DNA from: CAYTYX01 sp964442325
GTDB lineage: Bacteria > Patescibacteriota > Saccharimonadia > Saccharimonadales > UBA10212
Direction: 5' to 3'
DNA: 64,000 nucleotides
Assembly: GCA_964442325.1 (NCBI GenBank)
Contig: CAYTYX010000001.1
Location: 62,001-126,000, forward strand
Numbering within the stretch: position 1 is the stretch's first letter; each line of letters starts with the position of its first letter. Positions 14,689 to 22,618 of the stretch are shown here, one piece after another. The notes under the pieces were generated by a model. The model saw only the letters and a list, made by a program, of their open reading frames with translations. It made no database searches and was not told where the DNA came from. The translations under genes and the position numbers were made by a program.

Positions 14689-16452
14689 CTAAGATTTAGG
14701 CCGCAGGCCCGCTAGGTTTTTAACAATCGTCTGAGTGAGTTTCTGGCTTTCTCCTTCAGCTGCGGGAGCATCTACCAGCTTTTTTTGCTGAGCCCGCAAG
14801 CGGTTTAAGTGCCCTGCCCGGTACTTATTAAATGGACGTTTGGCCAGCCCGGATTTTTTAATGAACGCGCCAATTTGCTCGCTGCCGATGTAGTGCGGCA
14901 GCATTACATATGACGCACCTCGCTCGTATAACTCAACTGCCGCCTTAGCGCTCTCGGCCTGGCAAATCACTACAGCCTCGGGATTTTGGCTGGAGATATA
15001 ATCGAGCAGTTGCAAGTTGGTGTTTTGGTCGGTGATAGACGACACAACTAGCCTAGCCTTATCTACGCCGGCTTCGGCCAGCAGTTCAGGGTCGGTGGCA
15101 TCGCCGTACAAACTGCTAATTTTAAGTCGCTCTAAATGCTCAATGATTTCCGGGTCGTAATCTATTACTACAAACGGCCGCCCGAGTTGTTTAAAGGTTT
15201 TAATAAATTCGTGGCCGCCTTTTTGGTAGCCAAATAGCACTAGTTCGTAGCGCGGCGGCACGGCTGGTTCGCCGTGGGGCCGGCGCCGCTCAAATAATCC
15301 TAAGCGAGTTTCGGTGAGCTTAAACAGCCGGTCGCTGAAATCGACAAGGTAGCTGGAGACGGCAATCGACAGTAAAGCAATCAGTGTGATGGCCGAGGTC
15401 ACATCTTGGCTGATTAGCCCGCGCTTTTGAGCCAAAATTACCAAGACGATTGAAAACTCGCTGACTTGAGCCAGGGCAATAGCGGTTTTGAACGACGTGC
15501 GTTTGGTATAACCCAGCCAGCCCATCGAGGCAATGGCCACCAGCGGTTTGGCAATGACCACAATGGCCACTGCCGCTAGTATTATCGGCAGCTGCGAAGC
15601 AAAGTGGGTAAAGCCTAGGCCGGCGCCAAGAGTTATAAAGAAGATGACTAGAAAGAAATCGCGCAAGGGCCGCAAGCGCGAAGCAATCTCTTGGGCATAA
15701 GGGGCTTGGGCCAAACAAACACCAGCCAGCAGAGCGCCGATTTCACTACTCAAACCAATTTTGGCAAATAGCGCGGCGCTACCCAGCCCGGCGGCGATAG
15801 CAAATAAAAACAAAAACTCCTGGCTAGAGGCCACTAATTTATGGTATCTAGGCAAAAACTCAACGCTAAACCAGTAAATCAGACCAGCAATCACCAGGCC
15901 CTTAAAAGCAAGTGAGATAGTTGAGCCAAACTGAACGCTGCTGCCACTGCCAGCGCTAGTAACAATTACTAGAGCAATGGCAATTAGGTCCTGCACCAGC
16001 GATACACCAATCGCAATTTTGCCGTACAGCCGGTTTTGTTCATGCTTATCGCTCAACAACTTTAGGATGATAATCGTCGAAGAAAACGCTACGCTGGCAC
16101 CCAAAAAGGCCGCGGCGGTATGGCTTAATCCCAAGGCCGAACCTACTAAATAGCCCAGCGCCGTAATCACGCCCACCTGTATCGTGCCCACTAGCGCGGC
16201 GGTACGGCCTACCTCGCTAATCGCCTTTGGGTTTAGCCCCAGGCCGACTATAAAAAGTAGTAGGGCGATGCCAATTTCGGAAAATACAGCTAGCGCGTCG
16301 GGTGATTTAGTTATGCCTAAAATCGCCGGGCCGGCCACGATGCCGGTTAAAATATAGCCAATAATCAGCGGCTGGCGCATAGCCCGCATCGCGGCTGCCA
16401 TTAGCGCACCAATTACCAGCACTACACTTAGGGTGTAAAAAATACTATCCAC
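14689..16452 (-). CDS. KefB/CPA2-type cation:proton antiporter with RCK domain
   Basis: A 587-residue protein. About twelve membrane segments (1-385) start with PLIIGYILTGIVAGP and EIGIALLLFIVGL, the hallmarks of CPA2 exchangers. A cytoplasmic TrkA-N/RCK domain (about 400-520) contains YELVLFGYQKGG and ASSLYGDATDPELL-like sequence for nucleotide sensing. The likely role is K+ or Na+ efflux in exchange for protons. GTG start; TATACT ends 10 nt upstream. Confidence 0.9.
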   Translation of the reverse strand: MDSIFYTLSVVLVIGALMAAAMRAMRQPLIIGYILTGIVAGPAILGITKSPDALAVFSEIGIALLLFIVGLGLNPKAISEVGRTAALVGTIQVGVITALGYLVGSALGLSHTAAAFLGASVAFSSTIIILKLLSDKHEQNRLYGKIAIGVSLVQDLIAIALVIVTSAGSGSSVQFGSTISLAFKGLVIAGLIYWFSVEFLPRYHKLVASSQEFLFLFAIAAGLGSAALFAKIGLSSEIGALLAGVCLAQAPYAQEIASRLRPLRDFFLVIFFITLGAGLGFTHFASQLPIILAAVAIVVIAKPLVAIASMGWLGYTKRTSFKTAIALAQVSEFSIVLVILAQKRGLISQDVTSAITLIALLSIAVSSYLVDFSDRLFKLTETRLGLFERRRPHGEPAVPPRYELVLFGYQKGGHEFIKTFKQLGRPFVVIDYDPEIIEHLERLKISSLYGDATDPELLAEAGVDKARLVVSSITDQNTNLQLLDYISSQNPEAVVICQAESAKAAVELYERGASYVMLPHYIGSEQIGAFIKKSGLAKRPFNKYRAGHLNRLRAQQKKLVDAPAAEGESQKLTQTIVKNLAGLRPKS

Positions 16453-16497
16453 GCTTAGTTACAGTATAGCCCAGCTGAGCAGGGCAGTTAAAAAATC

Positions 16498-16689
16498 TTA
16501 CTTGCCGTAAGGGCCGCTGCCGTATCCGGAACTGGCTTGATGATTACTTGGACTATCCAAAAGGCCCTTATGTCCAAGTAGTTTCAGTATGGTAGAAAGC
16601 CCCATAATCGACAGCAATCCGGCGCCAAGAATAGTTAAAAACTCTTTGCGGGTAACTTCTTTTTGCTGGATTTTGTCTAGCTGGCTCAT
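16498..16689 (-). CDS. Small protein with Tat-like N-terminal signal
   Basis: A 63-residue protein with TRKEFLTILGAGLLSIMG at about 13-30. This resembles a twin-arginine signal, S/T-R-R-x-F-L, with Lys in place of the second Arg, followed by a hydrophobic stretch. The rest is a short Gly/Ser-rich tail (GYGSGPYGK). It sits 26 nt downstream of tatC on the same strand. It may be a small Tat substrate or a Tat-inserted membrane protein, but there is no folded cargo domain. Confidence 0.65.
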   Translation of the reverse strand: MSQLDKIQQKEVTRKEFLTILGAGLLSIMGLSTILKLLGHKGLLDSPSNHQASSGYGSGPYGK

Positions 16690-16715
16690 ATTTGCTTAAA
16701 ATTATAACATAATGT

Positions 16716-17615
16716 TTATGCTTGCCGCACCGGCGGTATAATATCCCACACCAGCTTGGCTGGTCGGGGACTGGTGGGTTGTACAATTACCCCCACGTTT
16801 GGCACAGGTTCTATGAATGTATCGGTAGCAGTATCTGTAACAACCACCGGCGATTCAACTCGCCGCCGATTGTGCAGGTAAACTGCCAGCACCGAGATTT
16901 GATACATCGCCAGAATCGGCAGCGTAAAGAAAACCAGATTGGTAATATCGGTAGTTGGTGCCATTACCGCCGCGGCAATAAAGGCAAAGGCAATCACGTA
17001 ACGCTCCCAGCCCAGAAGCCTTCGCGGGCTAAGCGGCTTGATGCGATTAATAAACGTGATAATTAGCGGCAACTGGAACAATATGGCCGAACCAAGCAAA
17101 TACATCGTGATAAAGCTCATATATTCCTGGATGGTCAATAGCGGTCTAATTTGGGTAGTCGTAAATTGATGCGATAGAAAATGCAGCAGCAAGGGCAGGC
17201 CGAGGTAGTAGCCAAAAACGCCACCGGCTATGGCAAAGACAAACGAGTAAAAACTATAGCGCAGTATTAGCGAACGCTTATGATGGCCTAGCAGCGGCTC
17301 AAGGTAGCGCACAATCTGATAAACAATTACCGGGATGCTTAAAGCGATTCCAAAATACAGGCACACTTGGAACAAAAAATTGAGTCCACCGCCCGGCGTG
17401 GTGTAAATAAATTGCTGGCCATGCGACGGTTTGAGTAGCCAGGTTACAATTTGCTGCTGAATAAAATAGCCGGCCAGCGTGAAACCAACTACCGAAACTG
17501 CGACATAAAACAATCGTCGGCGCAGTTCGTGCACGTGCTCTATAAACGGCCGTTTTAGATCAAGCCGCGTGTGAAGCTGGTGGTTGATCGTCTGATTTTG
17601 GTTTGTCGCTTCCAT
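16716..17615 (-). CDS. tatC: Sec-independent protein translocase TatC
   Basis: A 299-residue membrane protein with six predicted helices. The family segment HVHELRRRL is at about 27-35, and the glutamate of YLEPLLG is present. TatC receives twin-arginine signal peptides and recruits TatA. About 55 extra residues follow the last helix. The start lies inside tatA, overlapping it by 56 nt, so the two are tightly coupled. Confidence 0.95.
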   Translation of the reverse strand: MEATNQNQTINHQLHTRLDLKRPFIEHVHELRRRLFYVAVSVVGFTLAGYFIQQQIVTWLLKPSHGQQFIYTTPGGGLNFLFQVCLYFGIALSIPVIVYQIVRYLEPLLGHHKRSLILRYSFYSFVFAIAGGVFGYYLGLPLLLHFLSHQFTTTQIRPLLTIQEYMSFITMYLLGSAILFQLPLIITFINRIKPLSPRRLLGWERYVIAFAFIAAAVMAPTTDITNLVFFTLPILAMYQISVLAVYLHNRRRVESPVVVTDTATDTFIEPVPNVGVIVQPTSPRPAKLVWDIIPPVRQA

Positions 17616-17787
17616 TTTTGGTGTTTTCGTTTACATCTCCACTTATACCCTTGCGCAGCTCGCGCATCGATTGGCCAATGCTCTTGCTAAGCTCAGGCAG
17701 TTTCTTACTACCAAATAGAAGTAGCAAGATAACTAAAATTATTATTAATTCCGGCGTGCCGATGTCTAGTAGACCAAATGTTGCCAT
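17560..17787 (-). CDS. tatA: Twin-arginine translocase pore subunit TatA
   Basis: A 75-residue protein: short N-terminus, one membrane helix (LIIILVILLLLFGSKKLPEL), amphipathic helix (SKSIGQSMRELRKGI) and a polar tail. The FGSKKLPEL hinge is diagnostic of TatA/TatE. AGGGGAAATTTA precedes the ATG. Only one TatA-type protein is seen, giving a minimal TatAC system, as in many Gram-positive bacteria. Confidence 0.95.
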   Translation of the reverse strand: MATFGLLDIGTPELIIILVILLLLFGSKKLPELSKSIGQSMRELRKGISGDVNENTKNGSDKPKSDDQPPASHAA

Positions 17788-17880
17788 TAAATTTCCCCTG
17801 CCTTGTTAATTATTTTCTCCACCAAGCTTATAGATATATAATATTATCATTAGCAATATAGGGCAAGAGGACTTTCTAAT

Positions 17881-18207
17881 ATGCAGCAATCGATAGTAGC
17901 TGATGTTTACGGTGGTGGCAACTACGGCGCTGGCCAATATTCGGCCACGGGCGTAACTGGCTCTTCTAGCTCTACAACTTCTGGCTCCGGTAGCAGCACA
18001 ACCGGCACTTCGAGCTCTCCAACCACCACTCCAAGCTCCCCGACTACCACTACTCTGCAGCCGGCCGCTGGTAGCCCAGCCCCAACAACTGTCGCATCGG
18101 CTAGCCACGTATGGTTGTGGTCGGCGATTATTGTATTTGCAGTCGTGGTGGTAGTACTGCTGTGGCGGCGACTTCGTCGCCATAAACAACTTGACGTTTA
18201 CTATTAA
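17881..18207 (+). CDS. Ser/Thr-rich stalk protein with C-terminal membrane anchor
   Basis: A 108-residue protein. Residues 25-75 are almost entirely Ser, Thr, Gly and Pro, followed by one membrane segment (about 79-97, VWLWSAIIVFAVVVVVLLW) and RRLRRHKQ. There is no evident signal peptide, so the stalk could be outside only by tail-type insertion. TATAAT at 17837-17842 is about 38 nt before the ATG and AAGAGGAC serves as ribosome site. It lies immediately before the tail-fibre-like array; a role in anchoring those proteins is only a guess. Confidence 0.65.
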   Translation: MQQSIVADVYGGGNYGAGQYSATGVTGSSSSTTSGSGSSTTGTSSSPTTTPSSPTTTTLQPAAGSPAPTTVASASHVWLWSAIIVFAVVVVVLLWRRLRRHKQLDVYY

Positions 18208-18217
18208 TCCTCATCTC

Positions 18218-18281
18218 AATCTCTTGTATAATAACCTCAAGCACTTAAAGTAGCGCAAGAGGGAGTTTTTAAAGACAAACA
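18218..18281 (+). promoter_or_regulatory. Promoter-leader repeat, copy 1
   Basis: Contains TATAAT (18227-18232) inside TCTTGTATAATAACCTCAAG, then a leader of about 45 nt with AGAGGGAG. Together with the first 48 coding bases it is identical over 112 nt to 26347-26458. Related copies lie before the genes at 20692 and 22619. The -35 region is not conserved among copies. Confidence 0.85.
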
Positions 18282-20609
18282 ATGGCTAGACTGCCAATAC
18301 CTGGTTCTGATGACGGCACCTGGGGAGATATCCTCAATTCTTTTTTAGAAGTTGAGCATAATGCTGACGGCAGCCAAAAGACTCTACCAATAACCAAAGG
18401 CGGCACTGGTGCGACTGATTCTACCGCCGCCCGAACCAATCTAGACGTTCCATCAACCTCCGACTTAGGCTCTAAAGCTGACGACTCCACTGTTGTCCAC
18501 CTCGCCGGCACCGAAACCATCACCGGCAATAAAGACTTCACTGGCTCCATAACCAAGAACAGCGCCAACCTCATCACTAGAATCCAGGATGCGACGGATG
18601 TCAACCTAGCCGGCGCGGCTGATGGTGATCCGGTCGTCTTCGACTCGGCATCGGGCGGGGCGAAGCACACATCCCCTTCATTTATTAGTGCCTACAGGCT
18701 AACTAGTGACGGTACGACCGTAAGGGCGTACGACAAAACGGGTGCGCAGATTGCTTCTAACGCTGACGGCGGGGCTGTCTTGCAAGCAGTCTTCACGGCC
18801 ATGCCCGCCGCAGGCGCACATATTGCATTCCGCAACGACGGCAATGTTTTCCCCTGGGCAACGACGCCACTCATCCCGAAGAACATAAGTAAGAAACTAC
18901 TAATTCAAGGAAATGGTGCCACTGTTATACTGTCTGCTACCGCTCCGATCTTCCTTGATGTTAACCGCACTCTTCCCGGTGACACGTTCCAGAACTTCGA
19001 AGTCTCCGATTTCATCATTAACCGCAACAACGTGAACCCGGCCCTTGGTGCTCCCGTCGTCCTCGGCGCATCCACCTCGTTCCGGATCAACTGGAACCAC
19101 ATCACCATTCGCCGGATCAAGACAATCAACGTCCCGACGAACGCAGGTACCGGTGCGATCAACCGAAACGTAGAAATCATCAGCTACCATACGGATGCTG
19201 GCGAAGCGCAGACCAACGTTACCGACATCCTTATCGAGGACTGCGATTTCGGGGGCGGAAACTACGGCGTTTTTGTCGGCGGGTTGGTTGTAAATGGTCG
19301 CTCCTGTGAAGTGCTTGTAGACCGGATCAAAGTCTACCGAGTCAAGCACGACACGCTTTCACTTAACAATACCAACACACTGCGTGGCGACGTACATGTG
19401 CATATCGGTGGTTTCGGCTTTGGCGGGAGCTGCGTCATCCGCGATTGTGAAGGCTTCAATACAGGCGACACCGGCTACGAGATTGACTCGATGATGTTTG
19501 CCATAGTTGATGGCTGTATCGCCTCTGATTACTGGTCAAAGGGCTTCCTTCTTCGCAACTTCCGGGCTGTACAAGATGTTAATTCTCAGCTTTACGTCGT
19601 TCGTGGTTGCAAAGCAGCAATCGTCAATTTGGTTGGAAATGAATGTCCACCGATTCAGTCGCAGAACGGTTTCTGCCTTCCAGTGCTGAATACAGACACT
19701 CCGTTTGGGCACATCGTTATTTCAGACTGTGAGTGGCATACCAAGCAATCTCAATTGGGGGACGGCACCGGAGATATGCTTGGCTTGGCAATACTGAATC
19801 TCTGGCAGATTCAGAGCATCACTGTACGTGATTTCACCATGGTTGCCGATTCACTTGCTGATACCTATGTAGGCGGGACGCTTAGGTTTGATACTGCGAT
19901 CATGCTTTTTCCTGCAACTGATAATGCAAAAATCAGACTTGAAAACATCCAGGTAATCACGGCTGGAACGGTAACTACACAGCGACGTTTGTGGTGGATT
20001 CGGGTTGGTTCAACTGGCAGCCACCCAGTTTCTTTTACCTGCGACGGCATTTGGTTCTCACCTGGTACTACGGGCGGTGGTAATGGGCATCAACGGCTCG
20101 TCAGCCTCGGCGCGGCTCTCCCGGATGTTACAACTATGCGCGGGGTAATGCGTCGGGTTGGTGTCATCAACTACACCTCCGACGACACACAGCCAGCCGG
20201 GATCGGAATAGAGGGCCAGAACCAGCTTGTCGTTGACGGGCAACTAGTTTTCGAAGACTGCGACTTCCGCAAGTTCCCAGGCAGTGCGGCTGATATTCAG
20301 TTCGAGGCGACCGGTACGTCGAATGCGGCATTCGTTAACGCCGTACGTATAAAAGGCCACATTTACCCATATAGCGCTACAGTCATCACACCCAACGGCT
20401 CACCGTTCATCTGGCAGAACCTGCTCGGATATAGGGCGAAGCTACTGATCTTCGGCGGCACCGTCTCGGATATCCAGTGGTCGAACGACGGTAGCACATA
20501 CCGAGACACGGGATTCATAACCGGAGCAACTATCGATGTTGATCCTGGAGACTACGTGCAGGTCACCTACACCGGAGCGCCAACGATGCGTGCCTTCCAG
20601 GTCAAATAG
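18282..20609 (+). CDS. Tail-spike-like protein 1 (beta-helix type)
   Basis: A 775-residue protein. Residues 1-38 are the shared N-terminal module (starts MARLPIPGSDDGTWGDILNS). Residues 45-130 hold fibre-type sequence with GGTGATDSTAARTNL, seen in many phage tail fibres. From about 145 to 700, short beta-strands repeat with stacked Asn and Gly, and segments such as GGSCVIRDCEGFNTGDTG suggest a right-handed beta-helix like tail spikes. No signal peptide, no membrane segment. After about 140 codons the base usage shifts to GC-rich codons, suggesting a grafted C-terminal part. It could be a receptor-binding or glycan-binding protein; no catalytic residues can be assigned. Confidence 0.75.
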   Translation: MARLPIPGSDDGTWGDILNSFLEVEHNADGSQKTLPITKGGTGATDSTAARTNLDVPSTSDLGSKADDSTVVHLAGTETITGNKDFTGSITKNSANLITRIQDATDVNLAGAADGDPVVFDSASGGAKHTSPSFISAYRLTSDGTTVRAYDKTGAQIASNADGGAVLQAVFTAMPAAGAHIAFRNDGNVFPWATTPLIPKNISKKLLIQGNGATVILSATAPIFLDVNRTLPGDTFQNFEVSDFIINRNNVNPALGAPVVLGASTSFRINWNHITIRRIKTINVPTNAGTGAINRNVEIISYHTDAGEAQTNVTDILIEDCDFGGGNYGVFVGGLVVNGRSCEVLVDRIKVYRVKHDTLSLNNTNTLRGDVHVHIGGFGFGGSCVIRDCEGFNTGDTGYEIDSMMFAIVDGCIASDYWSKGFLLRNFRAVQDVNSQLYVVRGCKAAIVNLVGNECPPIQSQNGFCLPVLNTDTPFGHIVISDCEWHTKQSQLGDGTGDMLGLAILNLWQIQSITVRDFTMVADSLADTYVGGTLRFDTAIMLFPATDNAKIRLENIQVITAGTVTTQRRLWWIRVGSTGSHPVSFTCDGIWFSPGTTGGGNGHQRLVSLGAALPDVTTMRGVMRRVGVINYTSDDTQPAGIGIEGQNQLVVDGQLVFEDCDFRKFPGSAADIQFEATGTSNAAFVNAVRIKGHIYPYSATVITPNGSPFIWQNLLGYRAKLLIFGGTVSDIQWSNDGSTYRDTGFITGATIDVDPGDYVQVTYTGAPTMRAFQVK

Positions 20610-20628
20610 CGCCTACTCACTCCTAGCC

Positions 20629-20691
20629 GATTCTTGTATAATAACCTCAAGCACTAACTAGTGATGAGAGGGAGTTATTTAAAGACAAACA
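20629..20691 (+). promoter_or_regulatory. Promoter-leader repeat, copy 2
   Basis: TTCTTGTATAATAACCTCAAGCACT with TATAAT at 20637-20642, then a variant leader keeping GAGAGGGAGTTATTTAAAGACAAACA before the ATG. Confidence 0.8.
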
Positions 20692-22287
20692 ATGGCTAGA
20701 CTACCAATACCCGATTCCGATGATGGCACCTGGGGAGATATATTAAACTCCTTTTTGCTGGTTGGTCATAGCACCGATGGCTCACTCAAGAACGCCGAAA
20801 CTCCAGCAGGTGCACAAGCTAAAGCTGACGTCGCCCAAAGCGCCGCCGAAGCAGCCTCTATCCCAACCACCGCCCTAGACACCGACACTACCCTAGCTGC
20901 CAATAGTGATAGCCGAGTTTCTTCGCAAAAGGCCGTAAAGTCATACGCGGATGCGCTTGGCGATTCGATTCCCTCCGTGGGGAAGACGTATCCGCTTGAC
21001 GCAGATAATAATATGGGAATCGGCGACCAGCTTGCATTTCTGCAGATTGGTGCCACAGGCACCGGACAAACGCGCGTAACTTCTAGAAACATCGCATTAG
21101 GTTCGCTTGCAGGTGATTCATGGACAACCGATACCGAAGAGACCGCGGTTGGCTATCAGGCGATGCAGCATATGCAAAACGGTCGTGCCAATACCGCGCT
21201 CGGGCAGGGTGCGATGCAAAACGCGACTGGTGGCGATCGCAACGTTGCTGTTGGCACCGGGACGCTCAATTCACTCACCGGTGGTCTGTTCCCGGGCACG
21301 ACCAACGGAACGTTCAACACCGCTGTAGGCGATGCCGCCTGCACGAGTCTGACAACTGGGTACTCCAACGTTTCGGTTGGTAGTGCGTCGATGTCGGCCG
21401 CTACGACCGGTTACCATAACACAGCCGTTGGCGAATCGGCCCTGACGGCACTGACGAACGGATTTGAGAACGTAGCGATTGGCAGCAGTGCTCTCAGCCA
21501 TGCGACTGCGGACGCAGATCTTGTGGCAGTTGGTCCTTTCGCGATGCAGAACACGAACGGAGGTGCGGGAGGCGTCGCGGTCGGTTATTCAGCAATGAAC
21601 GCCAACACCACTGGCTCAGACAACACCGCCGTTGGCTCTAACTCGCTGCACGCCAACCAAACTGGGACGCAGAACACCGCACTTGGTTCAAACGCACTAG
21701 CCTCATCCACTGCAGGTGGCAGCACAGCAGTCGGCTACAAGGCACTTAACTCGTCCGTAACTGGGCTGCACAACGTTGCCGTCGGTAACGCTGCGGCCAA
21801 GAACCTAACCACAAGCGATAACACGGCGATTGGCTTCAATGCGCAGAACGCAAACACTACGGGCGCGCAGACAGTCGCAATCGGCAGCAGTGCGCTTTTG
21901 AATCATAGTGGTGGTGATGGCAACGTCGGTGTTGGTTACCAGGCTGGAAACGCGATTACAGCGGGTGCATTCAATACAATTATGGGCCGCAATGCCGGCA
22001 ACACCGGCTCGTCGAATGCATCCAATATGACGCTCCTGGGCTACACAACTGTAGGTGGCGGTAACTACGCAACCGCTGTTGGCAGTAGTGCTTCGGCTGG
22101 CGCCGCTGGCGCGGTTGCCATTGGCACCGACCATACCGGGGCTGGTGCCAGCGCCGGAACACAAGACTACTTCGTGCTCGGAACCGCCAACCATAAACTG
22201 TTCATACCCGGTCTGCCGACAGCTAACCCGCACGTTGTCGGACAGTTGTGGTTGAACGCCGGCGTTCTGAATGTGAGTGCAGGCTAA
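20692..22287 (+). CDS. Tail-fibre-like protein 2 (YadA-head-type repeats)
   Basis: A 531-residue protein. The shared N-terminal module (1-38) is followed by a linker with SQKAVKSYAD, then about 20 tandem repeats (about 130-490) of the type NTAVGxxAL or NVAIGSSAL. These match the left-handed beta-roll of trimeric autotransporter heads (Hep_Hag/YadA head), also found in some phage fibres. The protein probably forms a trimeric shaft or head. There is no autotransporter membrane anchor and no signal peptide, so it is not a standard adhesin of that class. Its stop overlaps the next start (TAATG). Confidence 0.8.
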   Translation: MARLPIPDSDDGTWGDILNSFLLVGHSTDGSLKNAETPAGAQAKADVAQSAAEAASIPTTALDTDTTLAANSDSRVSSQKAVKSYADALGDSIPSVGKTYPLDADNNMGIGDQLAFLQIGATGTGQTRVTSRNIALGSLAGDSWTTDTEETAVGYQAMQHMQNGRANTALGQGAMQNATGGDRNVAVGTGTLNSLTGGLFPGTTNGTFNTAVGDAACTSLTTGYSNVSVGSASMSAATTGYHNTAVGESALTALTNGFENVAIGSSALSHATADADLVAVGPFAMQNTNGGAGGVAVGYSAMNANTTGSDNTAVGSNSLHANQTGTQNTALGSNALASSTAGGSTAVGYKALNSSVTGLHNVAVGNAAAKNLTTSDNTAIGFNAQNANTTGAQTVAIGSSALLNHSGGDGNVGVGYQAGNAITAGAFNTIMGRNAGNTGSSNASNMTLLGYTTVGGGNYATAVGSSASAGAAGAVAIGTDHTGAGASAGTQDYFVLGTANHKLFIPGLPTANPHVVGQLWLNAGVLNVSAG

Positions 22288-22526
22288 TGAAGCGCCTACG
22301 TCTTGTTAAGGTGATTGTCCAACCAGTGTTTGTGCTCGACGATGGCAATACCATCACCGAGGTCGACCATTCGCCGGTTGTAATCCCAGCCGCCGACTGG
22401 CCAACTTATAGCGGCGAACGCTTCCCGCGCGAAGTCAAAGAATGGCAAGAGCGCCTAGATGCCGAGACAAAGCCCGGCCAACCCCAAGACCTCTCTCCGC
22501 TAAAGGACGAGCCCAATAAAAAGTAA
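22287..22526 (+). CDS. Small partner protein of tail-fibre-like gene 2
   Basis: A 79-residue protein whose ATG overlaps the stop of the preceding fibre gene (TAATG). The pattern VKVIVQPVFVLDDG..ITEVDHSPVVI..ADWPTYSGERFPREVKEW aligns by eye with the repeat unit of the protein at 24349 (FIVQAVVQ..G..E...PV.L....LAAWA..FP). By position it resembles the tail-fibre assembly genes that follow fibre genes in phages; this is inference. Confidence 0.65.
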   Translation: MKRLRLVKVIVQPVFVLDDGNTITEVDHSPVVIPAADWPTYSGERFPREVKEWQERLDAETKPGQPQDLSPLKDEPNKK

Positions 22527-22548
22527 ATAAACTAGTCTTAAACCTCAC

Positions 22549-22618
22549 CTCAATCTCTTGTATAATAGCCTTAAGCTTTTAAGGAGTGGCTAGGAGCTTT
22601 TGATAAAGATAAACACAT
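22549..22618 (+). promoter_or_regulatory. Promoter-leader repeat, copy 3
   Basis: CTCAATCTCTTGTATAATAGCCTTAAG with TATAAT at 22561-22566. The leader is more diverged than in the other copies (AAGGAGTGGCTAGGAG instead of AGCGCAAGAGGGAG). Confidence 0.75.
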
